NCBI GenBank assembly: GCA_018645365.1
Contig: JABGOP010000015.1
Coordinates: 1-41,476 of the forward strand
Direction of reading: 5' to 3'
DNA: 41,476 nucleotides
Source: Candidatus Cloacimonadota bacterium
GTDB taxonomy: Bacteria > Cloacimonadota > Cloacimonadia > Cloacimonadales > TCS61
The translations under genes and the position numbers were made by a program. The notes under the pieces are model-generated. The model saw nothing but the letters and a program-made list of their open reading frames with translations. It ran no database searches and was not told the origin of the DNA. Position 1 is the first letter of the stretch. Each line of letters opens with the position of its first letter. Positions 19,993-31,134 of the stretch are shown piece by piece.

Positions 19993-21558
19993 TTATTTTA
20001 TAAAGTGACAGCCACTTGATTTTGTATTTCTAAGAGCAGCATTAACGATGATGGAAGCATTTATTACTGCGTTTCTTAACTCAATAATAGTCTTGTCTAA
20101 TCTGGCAGTTTTATAAAACTTAAAAATTCGATGTGAATAATATTCTAAATCTGCTTTGGCACGCATCAGCCCTTTTTGAGTACGAATAATCCCAGCATAA
20201 TTCCACATTGTCATTTGAATTGCTTTCCAATCTTGAACGAGTAATAATGGATCAAAATCTTCGATGTGTTCCGGTTCTTGCCAATCTGGAATTTTGGCAA
20301 AACGATTTTTATTGATTTTACGCTCTTTTTCAGTAATTTCATCAGCGGTAAATTTTGCCCAAAGTAATCCCTCCAAAAGTGAAGTTGAAGCAAGTCTGTT
20401 TGCTCCATGAACACCTGTACAGCTTACTTCGCCGATAGCATAAAGATTTTTCAGAGAACTGCGTCCCTTCAAATCCACCTTTACTCCACCGCAAAAATAG
20501 TGAGCCGCTGGCACAATCGGAATTGCTTCTTTTGAAATATCGATGCCACCCTTCAAACAAGTTTCATGAATTTTGGAAAAACGCTTTTTGAGTGGTTCAG
20601 AACCTTGATAAAATGGAGCAATTTCCAAAAGCATATATTCTGCTCCAACTTTGCCCATCTCTTCGTAAATCGCTCTTGAAACTACATCACGCGGAGCGAG
20701 ATCTTTCAAATTTGGAGCGTAATTTATCATAAATTCTTCCCCACTGGAGTTGACTAAACGAGCACCTTCACCGCGCAGAGATTCCGAAATCAAAAATCGT
20801 TTTATGTCTTTGTGGAAAAATGAAGTGGGATGAAATTGGACAAATTCAGCATTGATAATTTCCGCACCAGCACGATACGCCATACTCAAACCATCGCCGG
20901 TAGCGGATGGCAAGTTGGTGGTGTGTTGATACAAATTACCAATACCGCCAGTAGCCAAAATTACATGATGTGAAAAAAAAGTAAAAACTTCGCCACTTGC
21001 ATTGTTAAGTGCATAAACGCCCATCACTTCACGTTCTTCGTACAACTCTTGAATGTCATCAGAATGATGTTCGTTTGTGATTAAATCGACTGCTGTAAAT
21101 TCTGTCAAAATTTCCACACCAATTTTCTGGCAATATGCGATTAATTTTCGTTCGATTTTATCACCAGTTCTATCTTCATAATGCAAAACACGTCGCGTTG
21201 AATGAGCTGCTTCCTCAGTGTAATCTAATTCTCCACCCGCAGTTTTGGAAAAATCTACGCCAATTTTATCAATTAAAAAATCGAAAACAAAACCAGGACC
21301 TTTTTCAGCGAGTAATTCAACTGCATCGATGCGGTTATAACCACCACCAGCTTTTAGAATATCATCTCGTAAATCGGCAAAGCTATCGCCATTTTTTTTG
21401 GCAATGATACCACCCTGTGCTCGATTTGTATTTGTTTCAGCAATCTCTTTTTCTTTCGTGACCACCACCACGTTAAGACCTTTTTCTCGTAAAATAATTG
21501 CGGCGGTAAGCCCAGAAATACCACTACCAAGCACAATTACATCAAATGTTCGTCGCAT
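19993..21558 (-). CDS. nadB: L-aspartate oxidase
   Basis: VIVLGSGISGLTAAIILREKG FAD motif; RAQGGI; FVQFHPTSF; EVSCTGVHGANRLASTSLLEGL. Confidence 0.95.
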   Translation of the reverse strand: MRRTFDVIVLGSGISGLTAAIILREKGLNVVVVTKEKEIAETNTNRAQGGIIAKKNGDSFADLRDDILKAGGGYNRIDAVELLAEKGPGFVFDFLIDKIGVDFSKTAGGELDYTEEAAHSTRRVLHYEDRTGDKIERKLIAYCQKIGVEILTEFTAVDLITNEHHSDDIQELYEEREVMGVYALNNASGEVFTFFSHHVILATGGIGNLYQHTTNLPSATGDGLSMAYRAGAEIINAEFVQFHPTSFFHKDIKRFLISESLRGEGARLVNSSGEEFMINYAPNLKDLAPRDVVSRAIYEEMGKVGAEYMLLEIAPFYQGSEPLKKRFSKIHETCLKGGIDISKEAIPIVPAAHYFCGGVKVDLKGRSSLKNLYAIGEVSCTGVHGANRLASTSLLEGLLWAKFTADEITEKERKINKNRFAKIPDWQEPEHIEDFDPLLLVQDWKAIQMTMWNYAGIIRTQKGLMRAKADLEYYSHRIFKFYKTARLDKTIIELRNAVINASIIVNAALRNTKSSGCHFIK

Positions 21559-21559
21559 T

Positions 21560-22579
21560 TTAACCTTCCACGATTTCTATCATTTTTTGAAGTGATTTAC
21601 GTGCATTTTGTTTTTCATTCACGACGATTAAATTTTCTATATTTTCATCAATCGACTTCAAAGTTTCATACAAATTTTGTAGGTTTATTTTCGCCATATT
21701 CGCACAAATCGACTGCCGAAGCGGAACTATCGTTTTTTGGGGGAATTGATCAGTGATGCGTTTTACAAAAAAATATTCTGTCCCAACTGCCCAAACAGAA
21801 CCGTTTTTCGATTTTTCAATTTCAGAAAATATTTTGGAAGTTGAACCAGAAATATCCGCCAAATTAACAATCGCCTCATCACATTCTGGATGGACAATTA
21901 ATTTTCCATTCGGATATTTCGCTTTAAATTGTTCAACATCAGATTGGATAAATCTTTTGTGAACACGACAATTTCCATCCCAAATGAATAATTTAGGTGT
22001 TTTGCCATTTTTTGAAAAAGTCAAATCTTTGTTCACTTTGATGATATCGCCCTCTTTCAAGTTCATTTTTCGAGCAGTGTTAATACCTAAATTAAAATCT
22101 GGCGCGAAAAAAACTGATTGCCCTTTCGCAAAATAATATTCCAAAATCTTCTGTGCATTTGAACTCGTGCAAACCGCACCACCAAATTTTCCACAAACAT
22201 TCTTTGCATCAGTATATGAGTTCATATAGACTACAGGAATGGCTGAAATTTGAAAATTTTGTTCAATGCTCATTAATACATTTTCCATTATTTCACCATC
22301 AATAAAATCTGCGAGTGGACAACCAGCTGACATTTTTGGAAGCAATATTTTCTGATTTTCTTTGGCTAAAATGGCAGCACCTTCCGCCATAAAACGCACG
22401 CCACAAAACACGATGTATTCTGCATTTACTCTGCTACAATCGACAGCTAATTTGTAGGAATCTCCCACAAAATCTGCCAATTTTACAATTTCTGGATGTT
22501 GATAGTGATGTGCTGAAATCACTACTTTTCCATCAAATTTATCTTTTAATTTTTGAATTTTTTTTACATAATTTATCAT
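21560..22579 (-). CDS. nadA: Quinolinate synthase
   Basis: VISAHHYQHPEIVKLADFVGDS; VCTSSNA; Cys positions for the 4Fe-4S cluster; next to nadB/nadC. Confidence 0.96.
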   Translation of the reverse strand: MINYVKKIQKLKDKFDGKVVISAHHYQHPEIVKLADFVGDSYKLAVDCSRVNAEYIVFCGVRFMAEGAAILAKENQKILLPKMSAGCPLADFIDGEIMENVLMSIEQNFQISAIPVVYMNSYTDAKNVCGKFGGAVCTSSNAQKILEYYFAKGQSVFFAPDFNLGINTARKMNLKEGDIIKVNKDLTFSKNGKTPKLFIWDGNCRVHKRFIQSDVEQFKAKYPNGKLIVHPECDEAIVNLADISGSTSKIFSEIEKSKNGSVWAVGTEYFFVKRITDQFPQKTIVPLRQSICANMAKINLQNLYETLKSIDENIENLIVVNEKQNARKSLQKMIEIVEG

Positions 22580-23400
22580 TTTTTACCTCTTTTCAACGAA
22601 AAATCAAAGGCAGTTACCGAGTGAGTAAGTTCGCCAACCGAAATGTAATCCACACCTGTTTTGGAAACTGCTGCGATGCGTTCTAAATTCATATTTCCTG
22701 AAGCTTCTGTTTCGGCTTTTCCGCCAATTATTTTTACTGCTTTTTGCAACAATTTATTATCCATATTATCCAGCATAATTCTACCTACACCGCAGTTTAA
22801 TGCGATTTTAACTTCAGCTAAATTTCTGGTTTCTACCTCAATTTTACCATTCCATTTCTCGCGTACTTTCCGCACTGCATTCTCGATTCCACCCGCTGCA
22901 TCAATGTGATTATCTTTTATCATTGCCAAATCGAAAAGACCCATTCGGTGATTTTCACCACCGCCGCATTTGACGGCATATTTTTGTAATTTTCGTAATG
23001 TTGGTAGCGTTTTCCTGGTATCTAAGATTTTAGTTTTCCCATTTGTTTTTTGTACAAATTTTGCAGTTTCAGAAGCAATTCCGCTAAGGTGTGAAAGTAG
23101 ATTCAATGCGGTTCTTTCGGCTTTCAAAACACTTTTCACTTTGCCAAAAATTGTGGCAATAATTTCGCCATTTTTAATTTTTTCACCATCTTTTTTGAAA
23201 AGTTTCAATTCGATATCTTCGTCAAGTTTCAAAAAAACTTTTTTGAAAAAATCTATTCCGCAAAGAGTACCTTCATCTTTAGAAAGTAAGTAATAATCAT
23301 CTTTTTCGTTAGAAAAAATAGCCGAGCTTGTGACATCACCAATATCACCAAAATCTTCTGCAAACGCTTTTTTGATTAAAATATCAAAATCGTTATTCAT
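22576..23400 (-). CDS. nadC: Nicotinate-nucleotide pyrophosphorylase (carboxylating)
   Basis: ERTALNLLSHLSGIASETAKFV; DTRKTLPTLRKLQKYAVKCGGGENHRMGL; MIKDNHI. Confidence 0.96.
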   Translation of the reverse strand: MNNDFDILIKKAFAEDFGDIGDVTSSAIFSNEKDDYYLLSKDEGTLCGIDFFKKVFLKLDEDIELKLFKKDGEKIKNGEIIATIFGKVKSVLKAERTALNLLSHLSGIASETAKFVQKTNGKTKILDTRKTLPTLRKLQKYAVKCGGGENHRMGLFDLAMIKDNHIDAAGGIENAVRKVREKWNGKIEVETRNLAEVKIALNCGVGRIMLDNMDNKLLQKAVKIIGGKAETEASGNMNLERIAAVSKTGVDYISVGELTHSVTAFDFSLKRGKK

Positions 23401-24538
23401 CTAATGTATCCTCCAAAAACGAAATCCAACCAGTCTCAGCAAATTGTAATTTTTCATATTCTGTTTTACGATTTTCGAAAAATCCATTCGCTTCAAAATC
23501 TGGAAACCAAATTAAACTGGTGCTAACTTCATGATATGGATACCCAACATCGTACTTCTCTGTTTTTTGAAAGATGAAGCAATTATCAATTGCATCACAA
23601 ATTTCAGAGATTAATGTGTCATTCTCCGTAACTTCACCCATTGTAGTGAAAAATTCTTTCACATCAATATCCATCGCCAAATTAACGGAAAAAGCCTCGT
23701 TAAATTCCCAGCATTCAGCACGAACTAGCCTAAATGCTTCGATGGTAGCAATCTCATTCCAATTTGCTGTAAATTCAGCTAATTTAGTAAATAATTGCGG
23801 AAATTCAGAAGTTTTTGCGACCGAACAAGAAATTGGAAAAATATCTTCAAACCAATATGAATAATGAAAATTAAAACCAATTTGTTTTGCTAAATTTTCA
23901 GTATTAGCAAAATCTTCCCAATCAGAAAAGATGGTGTTGTAAGGAAAACCAGCACCATTCATTCCGTCCTCTGCTGCGATAACATAATCGGTATATTCAT
24001 AAATTTCGGCGATTATTTCCAAGGTTTGCATATTACACGCATCAAATACCAAAATGTCTAATTTTTCATGCTTCAATGCGTTCTTCAACTCGCTTTCTGT
24101 AACATTTATGAAATTTCCACTCTCATCGTCGGTACATAAACTCGCATTTTCATCGGAATACCAACCGTTACCATGCCCCCAAATAAAGAGTGCTTTTTTT
24201 GTGGCTGGATATTCAGAAAATCCCCAATTTACAAACGAGGCAAGTTGTGTGTAATCACCACTGTCAATTTCCCCGATTGATGAGATAAATGTTTGATTTT
24301 GCGGCGTTATCTCGTAGCGATGGGCCGAATAATCTGAATTTGCGGCGTAATCAATTTGGACAATAATATTTATTTTATCGGAAAAATCGGCATCTATCAT
24401 TTCGTTGATGTCATCAATTGCAGCGTTATTTAAGTAATTATCTGACGCCATGTAAACTAGAACAGTCCAATCTGCTTCCGATTTTTCAGCACAATTAAGC
24501 AAAAAAATCAAGAAAAAAAATGACAAAATAAATTTCAT
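23393..24538 (-). CDS. Clostripain-like (peptidase family C11) lipoprotein
   Basis: Lipobox-like N-terminus MKFILSFFFLIFLLNCAEKS; DWTVLVYMASDNYLNNAAIDDINEM; LFIWGHGNGWYS (catalytic His); LDILVFDACNMQTLEI (catalytic Cys). Confidence 0.9.
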   Translation of the reverse strand: MKFILSFFFLIFLLNCAEKSEADWTVLVYMASDNYLNNAAIDDINEMIDADFSDKINIIVQIDYAANSDYSAHRYEITPQNQTFISSIGEIDSGDYTQLASFVNWGFSEYPATKKALFIWGHGNGWYSDENASLCTDDESGNFINVTESELKNALKHEKLDILVFDACNMQTLEIIAEIYEYTDYVIAAEDGMNGAGFPYNTIFSDWEDFANTENLAKQIGFNFHYSYWFEDIFPISCSVAKTSEFPQLFTKLAEFTANWNEIATIEAFRLVRAECWEFNEAFSVNLAMDIDVKEFFTTMGEVTENDTLISEICDAIDNCFIFQKTEKYDVGYPYHEVSTSLIWFPDFEANGFFENRKTEYEKLQFAETGWISFLEDTLDE

Positions 24539-25615
24539 CTAATAATATTTTTTCGATTTTTCCAAATCTTTCAAAACACGCACTGCGCCTTGCGTGAGTG
24601 CTTCCATTTCTTTTTCACCTGGATATGTGAAAATAGGTGCAATAAATTTTATATAACGCTTCAAATTTTCCAATAAATATGGGTCATAAATTAGACCACC
24701 AGTGAGAATAATCGCATCCACCTTCCCTTCTAAAATAGTGGCATACCCGCCTATTTCTTTGGCAATTTGATAACACATTGCACCGTGAATTAGCGTTGCT
24801 TTTTCATCGCCAGCTTTAACCAAATTTTCAATTTCAAGTCCATCATCTGTTCCCAGATATGCGATAAAACCACTCTCTTTTGCCAATTTCTTTTCCAATT
24901 GCTTTTGGGAATATTTTCCTGAAAAAGCTAAATTTAATAAATCTCCAATCGGCAACGCACCTGCCCTTTGCGGTGAAAATGGTCCCATTCCCAAAAGGGC
25001 ATTGTTAGCATCAATTACTTTTCCATTTTTGATGGCAGCAACCGTAACTCCACCACCCAAATGAACAGCTACCATGTTACAATCTGCAAATTCTTTATCT
25101 AATTTTTCGGCAACTTTATGGGCAATAAACCTAATATTTAACGCGTGAAATAATGATTTCCTCTCAATTTCAGGAACTCCCGAAATACGCGCAAAATCAC
25201 AAAATTCATCGACCGTAACAGGATCAACAATGAAAGATGAAATTTGCATATCATCAGCGATTGATTTGGCGATGAATGCCCCTAAATTTGAAGCGTGAAT
25301 TCTACCCCATAATTTTGGATTTTTCAAATCTGTAAGCATTTGCTCATCAATCTCATAAGTACCGCTATCCACAGATTTTACGAGTCCACCTCTACCAACC
25401 ACGGCATTTAGTGATGCAAGCTCAATCTGGTTTTTTTGTAACGCTTCCAAAACCAACTGTTTACGAAATTCAAACTGCTCGATTATGCCACCAAATTTTG
25501 CGATTTTTTGGGCATCGTGACGAAGCACTTCGACAAAAACTTTTTCGGTATCATCAAAAACAGCGATCTTTGTGGAAGTAGAGCCAGGATTTATGGCTAA
25601 TACACGATATTTCAT
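24539..25615 (-). CDS. buk: Butyrate kinase
   Basis: [80 protein letters not shown]. Confidence 0.93.
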   Translation of the reverse strand: MKYRVLAINPGSTSTKIAVFDDTEKVFVEVLRHDAQKIAKFGGIIEQFEFRKQLVLEALQKNQIELASLNAVVGRGGLVKSVDSGTYEIDEQMLTDLKNPKLWGRIHASNLGAFIAKSIADDMQISSFIVDPVTVDEFCDFARISGVPEIERKSLFHALNIRFIAHKVAEKLDKEFADCNMVAVHLGGGVTVAAIKNGKVIDANNALLGMGPFSPQRAGALPIGDLLNLAFSGKYSQKQLEKKLAKESGFIAYLGTDDGLEIENLVKAGDEKATLIHGAMCYQIAKEIGGYATILEGKVDAIILTGGLIYDPYLLENLKRYIKFIAPIFTYPGEKEMEALTQGAVRVLKDLEKSKKYY

Positions 25616-26754
25616 TTCATCTCCTGAAAATATTTTTTAATTTTATCTTTCATCTCAGTTTTTTCCCAAGAAAATTCGGAACGACCAAAATGACCGTAAG
25701 TTGCTGTTTTTTGGTAAATTGGTTTTAGCAAATCTAATGTCTTAATTATACCAGCTGGTGTTAAATCGAACAATTCTCTTGCTATTTTTTCGAGCTTCAT
25801 ATCTGCATCTTTCCCAAAAGTATCGACCATTACCGAAACAGGTTTCTCAACTCCAATGGCATACGCCAGTTGAACTTCACATTCATCTACGACGCCAGAT
25901 GCCACAATATTTTTGGCAATGTAACGCGCCATATAAGAAGCACTCCTGTCCACTTTTGACGGATCTTTTCCGCTAAAAGCACCACCGCCATGACTCCCTT
26001 TTCCACCGTAAGTATCCACAATGATTTTCCTGCCAGTAAGTCCAGCATCTGCGTGTGGACCACCTTTCACAAAACGACCAGTAGGATTCACAATGATTTT
26101 GGTTTTACTATCCAACATCTTTGCGGGAATTATTGGAAAAATCACATATTTCTCAATATCTTTTTGAATCTGATTTTGCTCTATTTCTGGATCATGTTGG
26201 GTAGAAATAACAACTGTATCGACTCGTTTTGGTTTGCCATTTTCATATTCAATGGTAACTTGGGTTTTACCATCTGGGCGAAGATAATTTATCGTTCCAT
26301 CTTTTCTAACTTTGGCTAATTTTTGTGCTAATTTGTGGGCAAATGAAATCGTCATTGGCATCAACTCGATTGTTTCATTGCAGGCGTAACCAAACATCAT
26401 GCCTTGATCTCCAGCACCGCGTTTATCTACTCCAAGAGCGATATCCTCAGATTGCTTGCCAATCGAAGTAAGCACTGCACAAGTTTTTGCATCAATACCG
26501 AAATCCGCATTTGTGTAACCAATTTGTTTGATGGTTTCACGCACAATTTTTGGAATATCTACATAGCATTTTGTGGTAATTTCGCCGCCAACTAGTGCCA
26601 TTCCCGTTGTCAAAAATGTTTCGCATGCCACCCTTGCATTTTTATCTTTTGCCAAAATAGCATCTAGTATCGCATCTGAAATTTGGTCTGCCATTTTATC
26701 AGGATGACCTTCTGTAACTGACTCTGATGTAAATAAATGTCTTTCTCTTTGCAT
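25612..26754 (-). CDS. metK: S-adenosylmethionine synthetase
   Basis: [40 protein letters not shown]. Confidence 0.98.
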   Translation of the reverse strand: MQRERHLFTSESVTEGHPDKMADQISDAILDAILAKDKNARVACETFLTTGMALVGGEITTKCYVDIPKIVRETIKQIGYTNADFGIDAKTCAVLTSIGKQSEDIALGVDKRGAGDQGMMFGYACNETIELMPMTISFAHKLAQKLAKVRKDGTINYLRPDGKTQVTIEYENGKPKRVDTVVISTQHDPEIEQNQIQKDIEKYVIFPIIPAKMLDSKTKIIVNPTGRFVKGGPHADAGLTGRKIIVDTYGGKGSHGGGAFSGKDPSKVDRSASYMARYIAKNIVASGVVDECEVQLAYAIGVEKPVSVMVDTFGKDADMKLEKIARELFDLTPAGIIKTLDLLKPIYQKTATYGHFGRSEFSWEKTEMKDKIKKYFQEMK

Positions 26755-26764
26755 AAACCCTCTT

Positions 26765-28447
26765 CTATTCTACTTCTTCAAGAGCACAAAAAATCCTCTC
26801 ATCAAGGCTTTCCGCATCCTTAAAATTCACATTTAATATTTCATTTTTTACCATCAATAATCGTCCTGGGCTGACACTAAATTCATCAATTCCAAGCCCA
26901 ATTAAAAGTTCTATGTATTTTTTTTCGGAAGCCATTTCACCGCAAATAGCCACTTTTATTTTTGCTTTATGTGCGTTCCTAACGGTCATCCTAATCAGCC
27001 TCAAAACTGCTTGACTACTGGGTTGATAATATTCTTCTACTGATGAATTATCGCGATCAACAGCTAATGTATATTGCACCAAATCGTTCGTGCCAATGCT
27101 CAAAAAATCACATTCTTTTGCTATCATATCGGAAGTAATGGCAGCAGACGGAATTTCTATCATTGCCCCAATTTTCAAATTTGGATAGAAATCTTGATCG
27201 TCTCGTTTTAATTCAGTTTCACATTCTTGCATAATTTGACGCACTTTATGAATCTCGCCAACACTTGAAATCATCGGAAACATCACTTTAATATTCCCCT
27301 TTATATTCGCCCGGTAAATAGCTTTAATTTGCGTTTTAAAAACTTCATCGTGACGCAATGAAATTCTAATTCCGCGACAACCAAGATTTGGGTTTATTTC
27401 GTGTTCGATGTTCAAAAGTTGGGAAAGTTTATCACCGCCAACGTCGATGGTACGAATAGTTAAATCTTCAGGATAACAGCCCTCTGCAATTTCGCGATAC
27501 ACTTCATATTGTTCATTTTCAGACGGTAATTTTGTCTGACCTATGAACATAAATTCAGTTCTAAAAAGACCCACACCTTCACTTTTCACACTCAAAACTT
27601 GCTTCATTTCTTGTGGGATTTCGATATTGCTCATCAATTTTATTCTTTTACCATCTCGTGTTTCAGATGGAATATCAATCAATTTTTGAAGATGTTCTTT
27701 TTCAAGAATTTCTGTTTCTAAAATTCCATTATATTTCAACAAAAGTTCTTCTTTAGCAGAAATAATTAAATCACCTGTATTCCCATCAACAATGATTAAA
27801 TCGCCATTTTTGACATTTTTCAATAAATCTGGGATATTAACAATCATCGGCAAATTCATCGAACGCGCAATGATACTACTATGGGAGTTTTTGCTTCCTT
27901 TTTCTGTACACAATCCACCGATATTTTTGGCAAAAACTTTGGTAACAAGCGACGGTGAAATATTCTCCATAATCAAAATAGTATTCTCTGCCACATTTTC
28001 TAAAAAATCTGTTTTCTGTTGTAAAACTTGGCTCAAAAGTCGATACGCTACATCTTCATAATCTGATGAACGCTGTGCAAAATAGTCATTTTCCATATTG
28101 TTGAAAATTTCCACAATATCCGTAAAATGAATTTTTATGGCCATTTCCAAACTCAAAAGTTCATTATTAATCAGTTTTTTGATTTTTTTAATAAATTCTG
28201 GATCTTGCAAAATCATTTTGTGAGTAGAAAGAATATCTTTATCGTCTTTTGAATGTGCTATATTTTCGATTAAATGGTCAATATCGCCCAAAACTTGTTG
28301 AAGATTTTCTTCAAAACGCTCGATTTCAGGTTCGATTTCGTGATGTTCAATTGCTTTTTTCGATATTTCTAATTTTGGCTTTGAAACTATTTGTACTCGA
28401 CCAATAGCTACGCCATTTGAAACCGAAATACCTTTCATTTTTTTCAT
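26765..28447 (-). CDS. ptsI: Phosphoenolpyruvate-protein phosphotransferase (PTS enzyme I)
   Basis: [21 protein letters not shown] active-site His; [25 protein letters not shown]-like block ([20 protein letters not shown]). Confidence 0.97.
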   Translation of the reverse strand: MKKMKGISVSNGVAIGRVQIVSKPKLEISKKAIEHHEIEPEIERFEENLQQVLGDIDHLIENIAHSKDDKDILSTHKMILQDPEFIKKIKKLINNELLSLEMAIKIHFTDIVEIFNNMENDYFAQRSSDYEDVAYRLLSQVLQQKTDFLENVAENTILIMENISPSLVTKVFAKNIGGLCTEKGSKNSHSSIIARSMNLPMIVNIPDLLKNVKNGDLIIVDGNTGDLIISAKEELLLKYNGILETEILEKEHLQKLIDIPSETRDGKRIKLMSNIEIPQEMKQVLSVKSEGVGLFRTEFMFIGQTKLPSENEQYEVYREIAEGCYPEDLTIRTIDVGGDKLSQLLNIEHEINPNLGCRGIRISLRHDEVFKTQIKAIYRANIKGNIKVMFPMISSVGEIHKVRQIMQECETELKRDDQDFYPNLKIGAMIEIPSAAITSDMIAKECDFLSIGTNDLVQYTLAVDRDNSSVEEYYQPSSQAVLRLIRMTVRNAHKAKIKVAICGEMASEKKYIELLIGLGIDEFSVSPGRLLMVKNEILNVNFKDAESLDERIFCALEEVE

Positions 28448-28449
28448 GA

Positions 28450-28716
28450 TTATTCTTCGCCAAATTTACTTATAAATAGTTCCGATATCTCATTTAGAAG
28501 ATGCTCTTCATCGACTCCATCGACCAATAATTCCAGTTTTGAACCGTATTCAGCCGCGAGTGTCATCACGCCCATTATACTTTTACCGTTGATTTCCATA
28601 TTGTCTTTAATTATTTTAAATTCGGAACGAAAACGCGTCGCTATTTTCACAATCATCGTCGCAGGACGGGCATGCATTCCAAGTTTATTCGTAATTTCCA
28701 CTGTTTTTCTTAACAT
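28450..28716 (-). CDS. ptsH: HPr phosphocarrier protein
   Basis: NKLGMHARPATMIVKIA (His15) and NGKSIMGVMTLAAE (Ser46). Confidence 0.97.
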   Translation of the reverse strand: MLRKTVEITNKLGMHARPATMIVKIATRFRSEFKIIKDNMEINGKSIMGVMTLAAEYGSKLELLVDGVDEEHLLNEISELFISKFGEE

Positions 28717-28726
28717 AATTCTCTCA

Positions 28727-29665
28727 TTATTTTTTTGATTTTCTAATTATATCTGCCTGAATTTTTTGGGTAAATTCTTTGGCGGCGTCATAACCATAAC
28801 TTTTCAACATATAATTCATCGCCACCACTTCGATAATCACCGAAACATTTTTTCCAGGTGAAACAGGCAAGTAGATAATGGGGATTTTCATGTCAAGAAT
28901 ATTCACATGATTTTCCGTCAAACCAATTCTTTCGTAATCCATATTATCTTTCCATTGCATCAATTCAATTTGAACATCAATTTTCTTTTCCTGACAAACA
29001 GCGTGAATGCCAAACATTTTCGCCACATCAATGAGACCAATTCCACGAACTTCCATAAAATAGCCGTAATTCTTTGCTGATTTTCCGAAAATTTTACCAT
29101 CTTTTGCAATCATTTTTACAGCATCATCTGTAACTAATCTTCGTCCTCTTTCAACCAAATCAAGTGCACATTCACTTTTGCCAATACCACTTTTGCCCGT
29201 CAATAAAACACCAACACCAAAAACATCGACCAAGGTACCATGAATTGTTTTTGAAGGTGCAAAAATGTCTGCTAAATATTTCCGTAAAAAATCGTAAAGT
29301 TTTTCTGTTGTCAAACGCGAAACAAAAATCGGAATTTTCAAATCATTCGCCAAAAAAATCATTTGTTCTGGAACCGAAAGTCCTTTCGTAACAATGAAAC
29401 AAGGAATATCGTAAGTAAAAATTTCTTGCGTAATTCGATAAAGTTCCTCGCTTTTTTGTGACTGCAAAAAACTTATCTCTTTTTCACCGAGAATTTGAAT
29501 TCGTTTGTAGTCAAATTGATCAAAGTAACCAGCAAAAGCTAATCCAGGACGACTGAGATATTGGCTCACAATGCTTCGTTCCATTGTTTCCGGCTCTGTC
29601 ACCAAAGAGAGTAAAAAATCCTTCTGTTTAGTCCGATAAAATTCTTTTACCTCTATTTTTTTCAC
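28727..29665 (-). CDS. hprK: HPr kinase/phosphorylase
   Basis: GVLLTGKSGIGKSECALDLVERGRRLVTDDAV Walker A; MEVRGIGLIDV signature. Confidence 0.96.
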   Translation of the reverse strand: MKKIEVKEFYRTKQKDFLLSLVTEPETMERSIVSQYLSRPGLAFAGYFDQFDYKRIQILGEKEISFLQSQKSEELYRITQEIFTYDIPCFIVTKGLSVPEQMIFLANDLKIPIFVSRLTTEKLYDFLRKYLADIFAPSKTIHGTLVDVFGVGVLLTGKSGIGKSECALDLVERGRRLVTDDAVKMIAKDGKIFGKSAKNYGYFMEVRGIGLIDVAKMFGIHAVCQEKKIDVQIELMQWKDNMDYERIGLTENHVNILDMKIPIIYLPVSPGKNVSVIIEVVAMNYMLKSYGYDAAKEFTQKIQADIIRKSKK

Positions 29666-29693
29666 GAAATCCTCCTTAACTTATGATAAAAAC

Positions 29694-29723
29694 TTCCCGT
29701 TCTCAAATATTTGAGAACGGGAA
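29694..29723 (-). terminator. Terminator-like perfect palindrome between hpf and hprK
   Basis: ttcccgttctcaaat/atttgagaacgggaa, 15+15 nt perfect inverted repeat, followed on the minus strand by gttttta. Confidence 0.8.
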
Positions 29724-29730
29724 AATAAAT

Positions 29731-30255
29731 TTATGGTTCAATTAATTTGTAATGCTCATCGTCTTTTTTGATAAGCACATTAATTCTATCCGTTTCCAGA
29801 TTTTTGAAAATTAGATAAGATTTTTTCGTACCTTCAAAATGGTCGATTGCATCGTTAATCGTCATCCCTTCTGCAAAAATTCTCTTTATATTTACAACTT
29901 TTTTTTCGTTCGTTTTTTCGATCAAATTAGCCTGAACAAATTGTGCGTTTTCCTTTAAACTTTTTTTGTGATGTCCATTCCATTTGCTTTTCATTTTTTT
30001 GATTTGGACCACCATTTTATCAATCACTTCGTCAATCGCCAAATACATATCTTTTTCTGTCACTTCGCTCTTCAAAGTATGTTTTGGTGCATGAACGAGA
30101 AGTTCCACATTGCTACGATTATTTTCGAATGAAAGAACAAAATGGATGTCGATGATGTGATCAAAAAATTTCTCAATTCTTTCACTATTTGCATAAACAT
30201 GATCCCGAATTGCATCGGTCAAATCGAAGTGGCGTGCTGTAATTGTGATTTGCAT
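29731..30255 (-). CDS. hpf: Ribosome hibernation promoting factor, long form
   Basis: MQITITARHFDLTDAIRDHV...YLAIDEVIDKMVVQIKKMKSK plus C-terminal dimerisation domain (KRIFAEGMTINDAIDHFEGTKKSYLIFKN). Confidence 0.95.
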   Translation of the reverse strand: MQITITARHFDLTDAIRDHVYANSERIEKFFDHIIDIHFVLSFENNRSNVELLVHAPKHTLKSEVTEKDMYLAIDEVIDKMVVQIKKMKSKWNGHHKKSLKENAQFVQANLIEKTNEKKVVNIKRIFAEGMTINDAIDHFEGTKKSYLIFKNLETDRINVLIKKDDEHYKLIEP

Positions 30256-30257
30256 AA

Positions 30258-31130
30258 TTATCTCCTTTTTACTATCAATTTTTCGGCTCTTTCTGCGTGG
30301 TAAGAACTACGAACAAGTGGTGCAGATTCAACGATTTTGAACCCCATTTTTTCACCTTCTGTTTTGTAGAAAGCGAACAGATTCGGATGAACATATTCTC
30401 GCACCGGATAGTGCTTTTGGGAAGGTTGAAGATACTGCCCAATCGTCAAAATATCCACATCTGTTTCGCGTAATCTTTGCATCAAAGAAAGAACTTCTGT
30501 TTTCGTTTCTCCCAAACCAACCATAAAACCGCTTTTTGTAACTATGTTAGAATCAGTTTCACGCGCTTTTTTGAGAATCCTAATAGACTGTTCGAAATCT
30601 GCCATTGGTCGCACTTCAGCATACAAATTTGGAATAGTCTCGACATTATGATTCAATACATTTGGGGCAGCTTTCACGACCTTTTCAACCTGCCTCAAAT
30701 CACCATTAAAATCCGATATTAACACCTCAACGGAAACTTCTTTTCCGCAAATCTCTCTCACTTTATCTATCACCGAAATAAATTGCGATGCACCACCATC
30801 GTTTAAATCATCACGCGTAACGGTGGTTACAACAATGTATTTCAATTTTAAAATTTTACAAATTTCAGCGATGGCAGTTGGCTCATCAACATTTGGAATT
30901 TCCAAGTTTTTCAAATTTTTATCAACCGCACAAAAAGTACAATTTCTCGTACAACTATTTCCCAAAATCATAAAAGTAGCAGTACCCCGATCGTAACACT
31001 CACCTTTATTGGGACATTTCGCACCATCACAAACGGTATTCAAATTATAATCACGTAAATATTTTGCAACTTCTCGTGCTTTTGCCGAACCAAGTTTTTG
31101 GGAAATCAACCATTTCGGTTTTCTTTGCAT
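30258..31130 (-). CDS. lipA: Lipoyl synthase
   Basis: CPNKGECYDRGTATFMILGNSCTRNCTFCAV radical SAM CxxxCxxC; VRSSYHAE C-terminus. Start at 31130 (MQRKPKWL) preferred over track start 31172, which overlaps lpd. Confidence 0.95.
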   Translation of the reverse strand: MQRKPKWLISQKLGSAKAREVAKYLRDYNLNTVCDGAKCPNKGECYDRGTATFMILGNSCTRNCTFCAVDKNLKNLEIPNVDEPTAIAEICKILKLKYIVVTTVTRDDLNDGGASQFISVIDKVREICGKEVSVEVLISDFNGDLRQVEKVVKAAPNVLNHNVETIPNLYAEVRPMADFEQSIRILKKARETDSNIVTKSGFMVGLGETKTEVLSLMQRLRETDVDILTIGQYLQPSQKHYPVREYVHPNLFAFYKTEGEKMGFKIVESAPLVRSSYHAERAEKLIVKRR

Positions 31131-31134
31131 TTTT

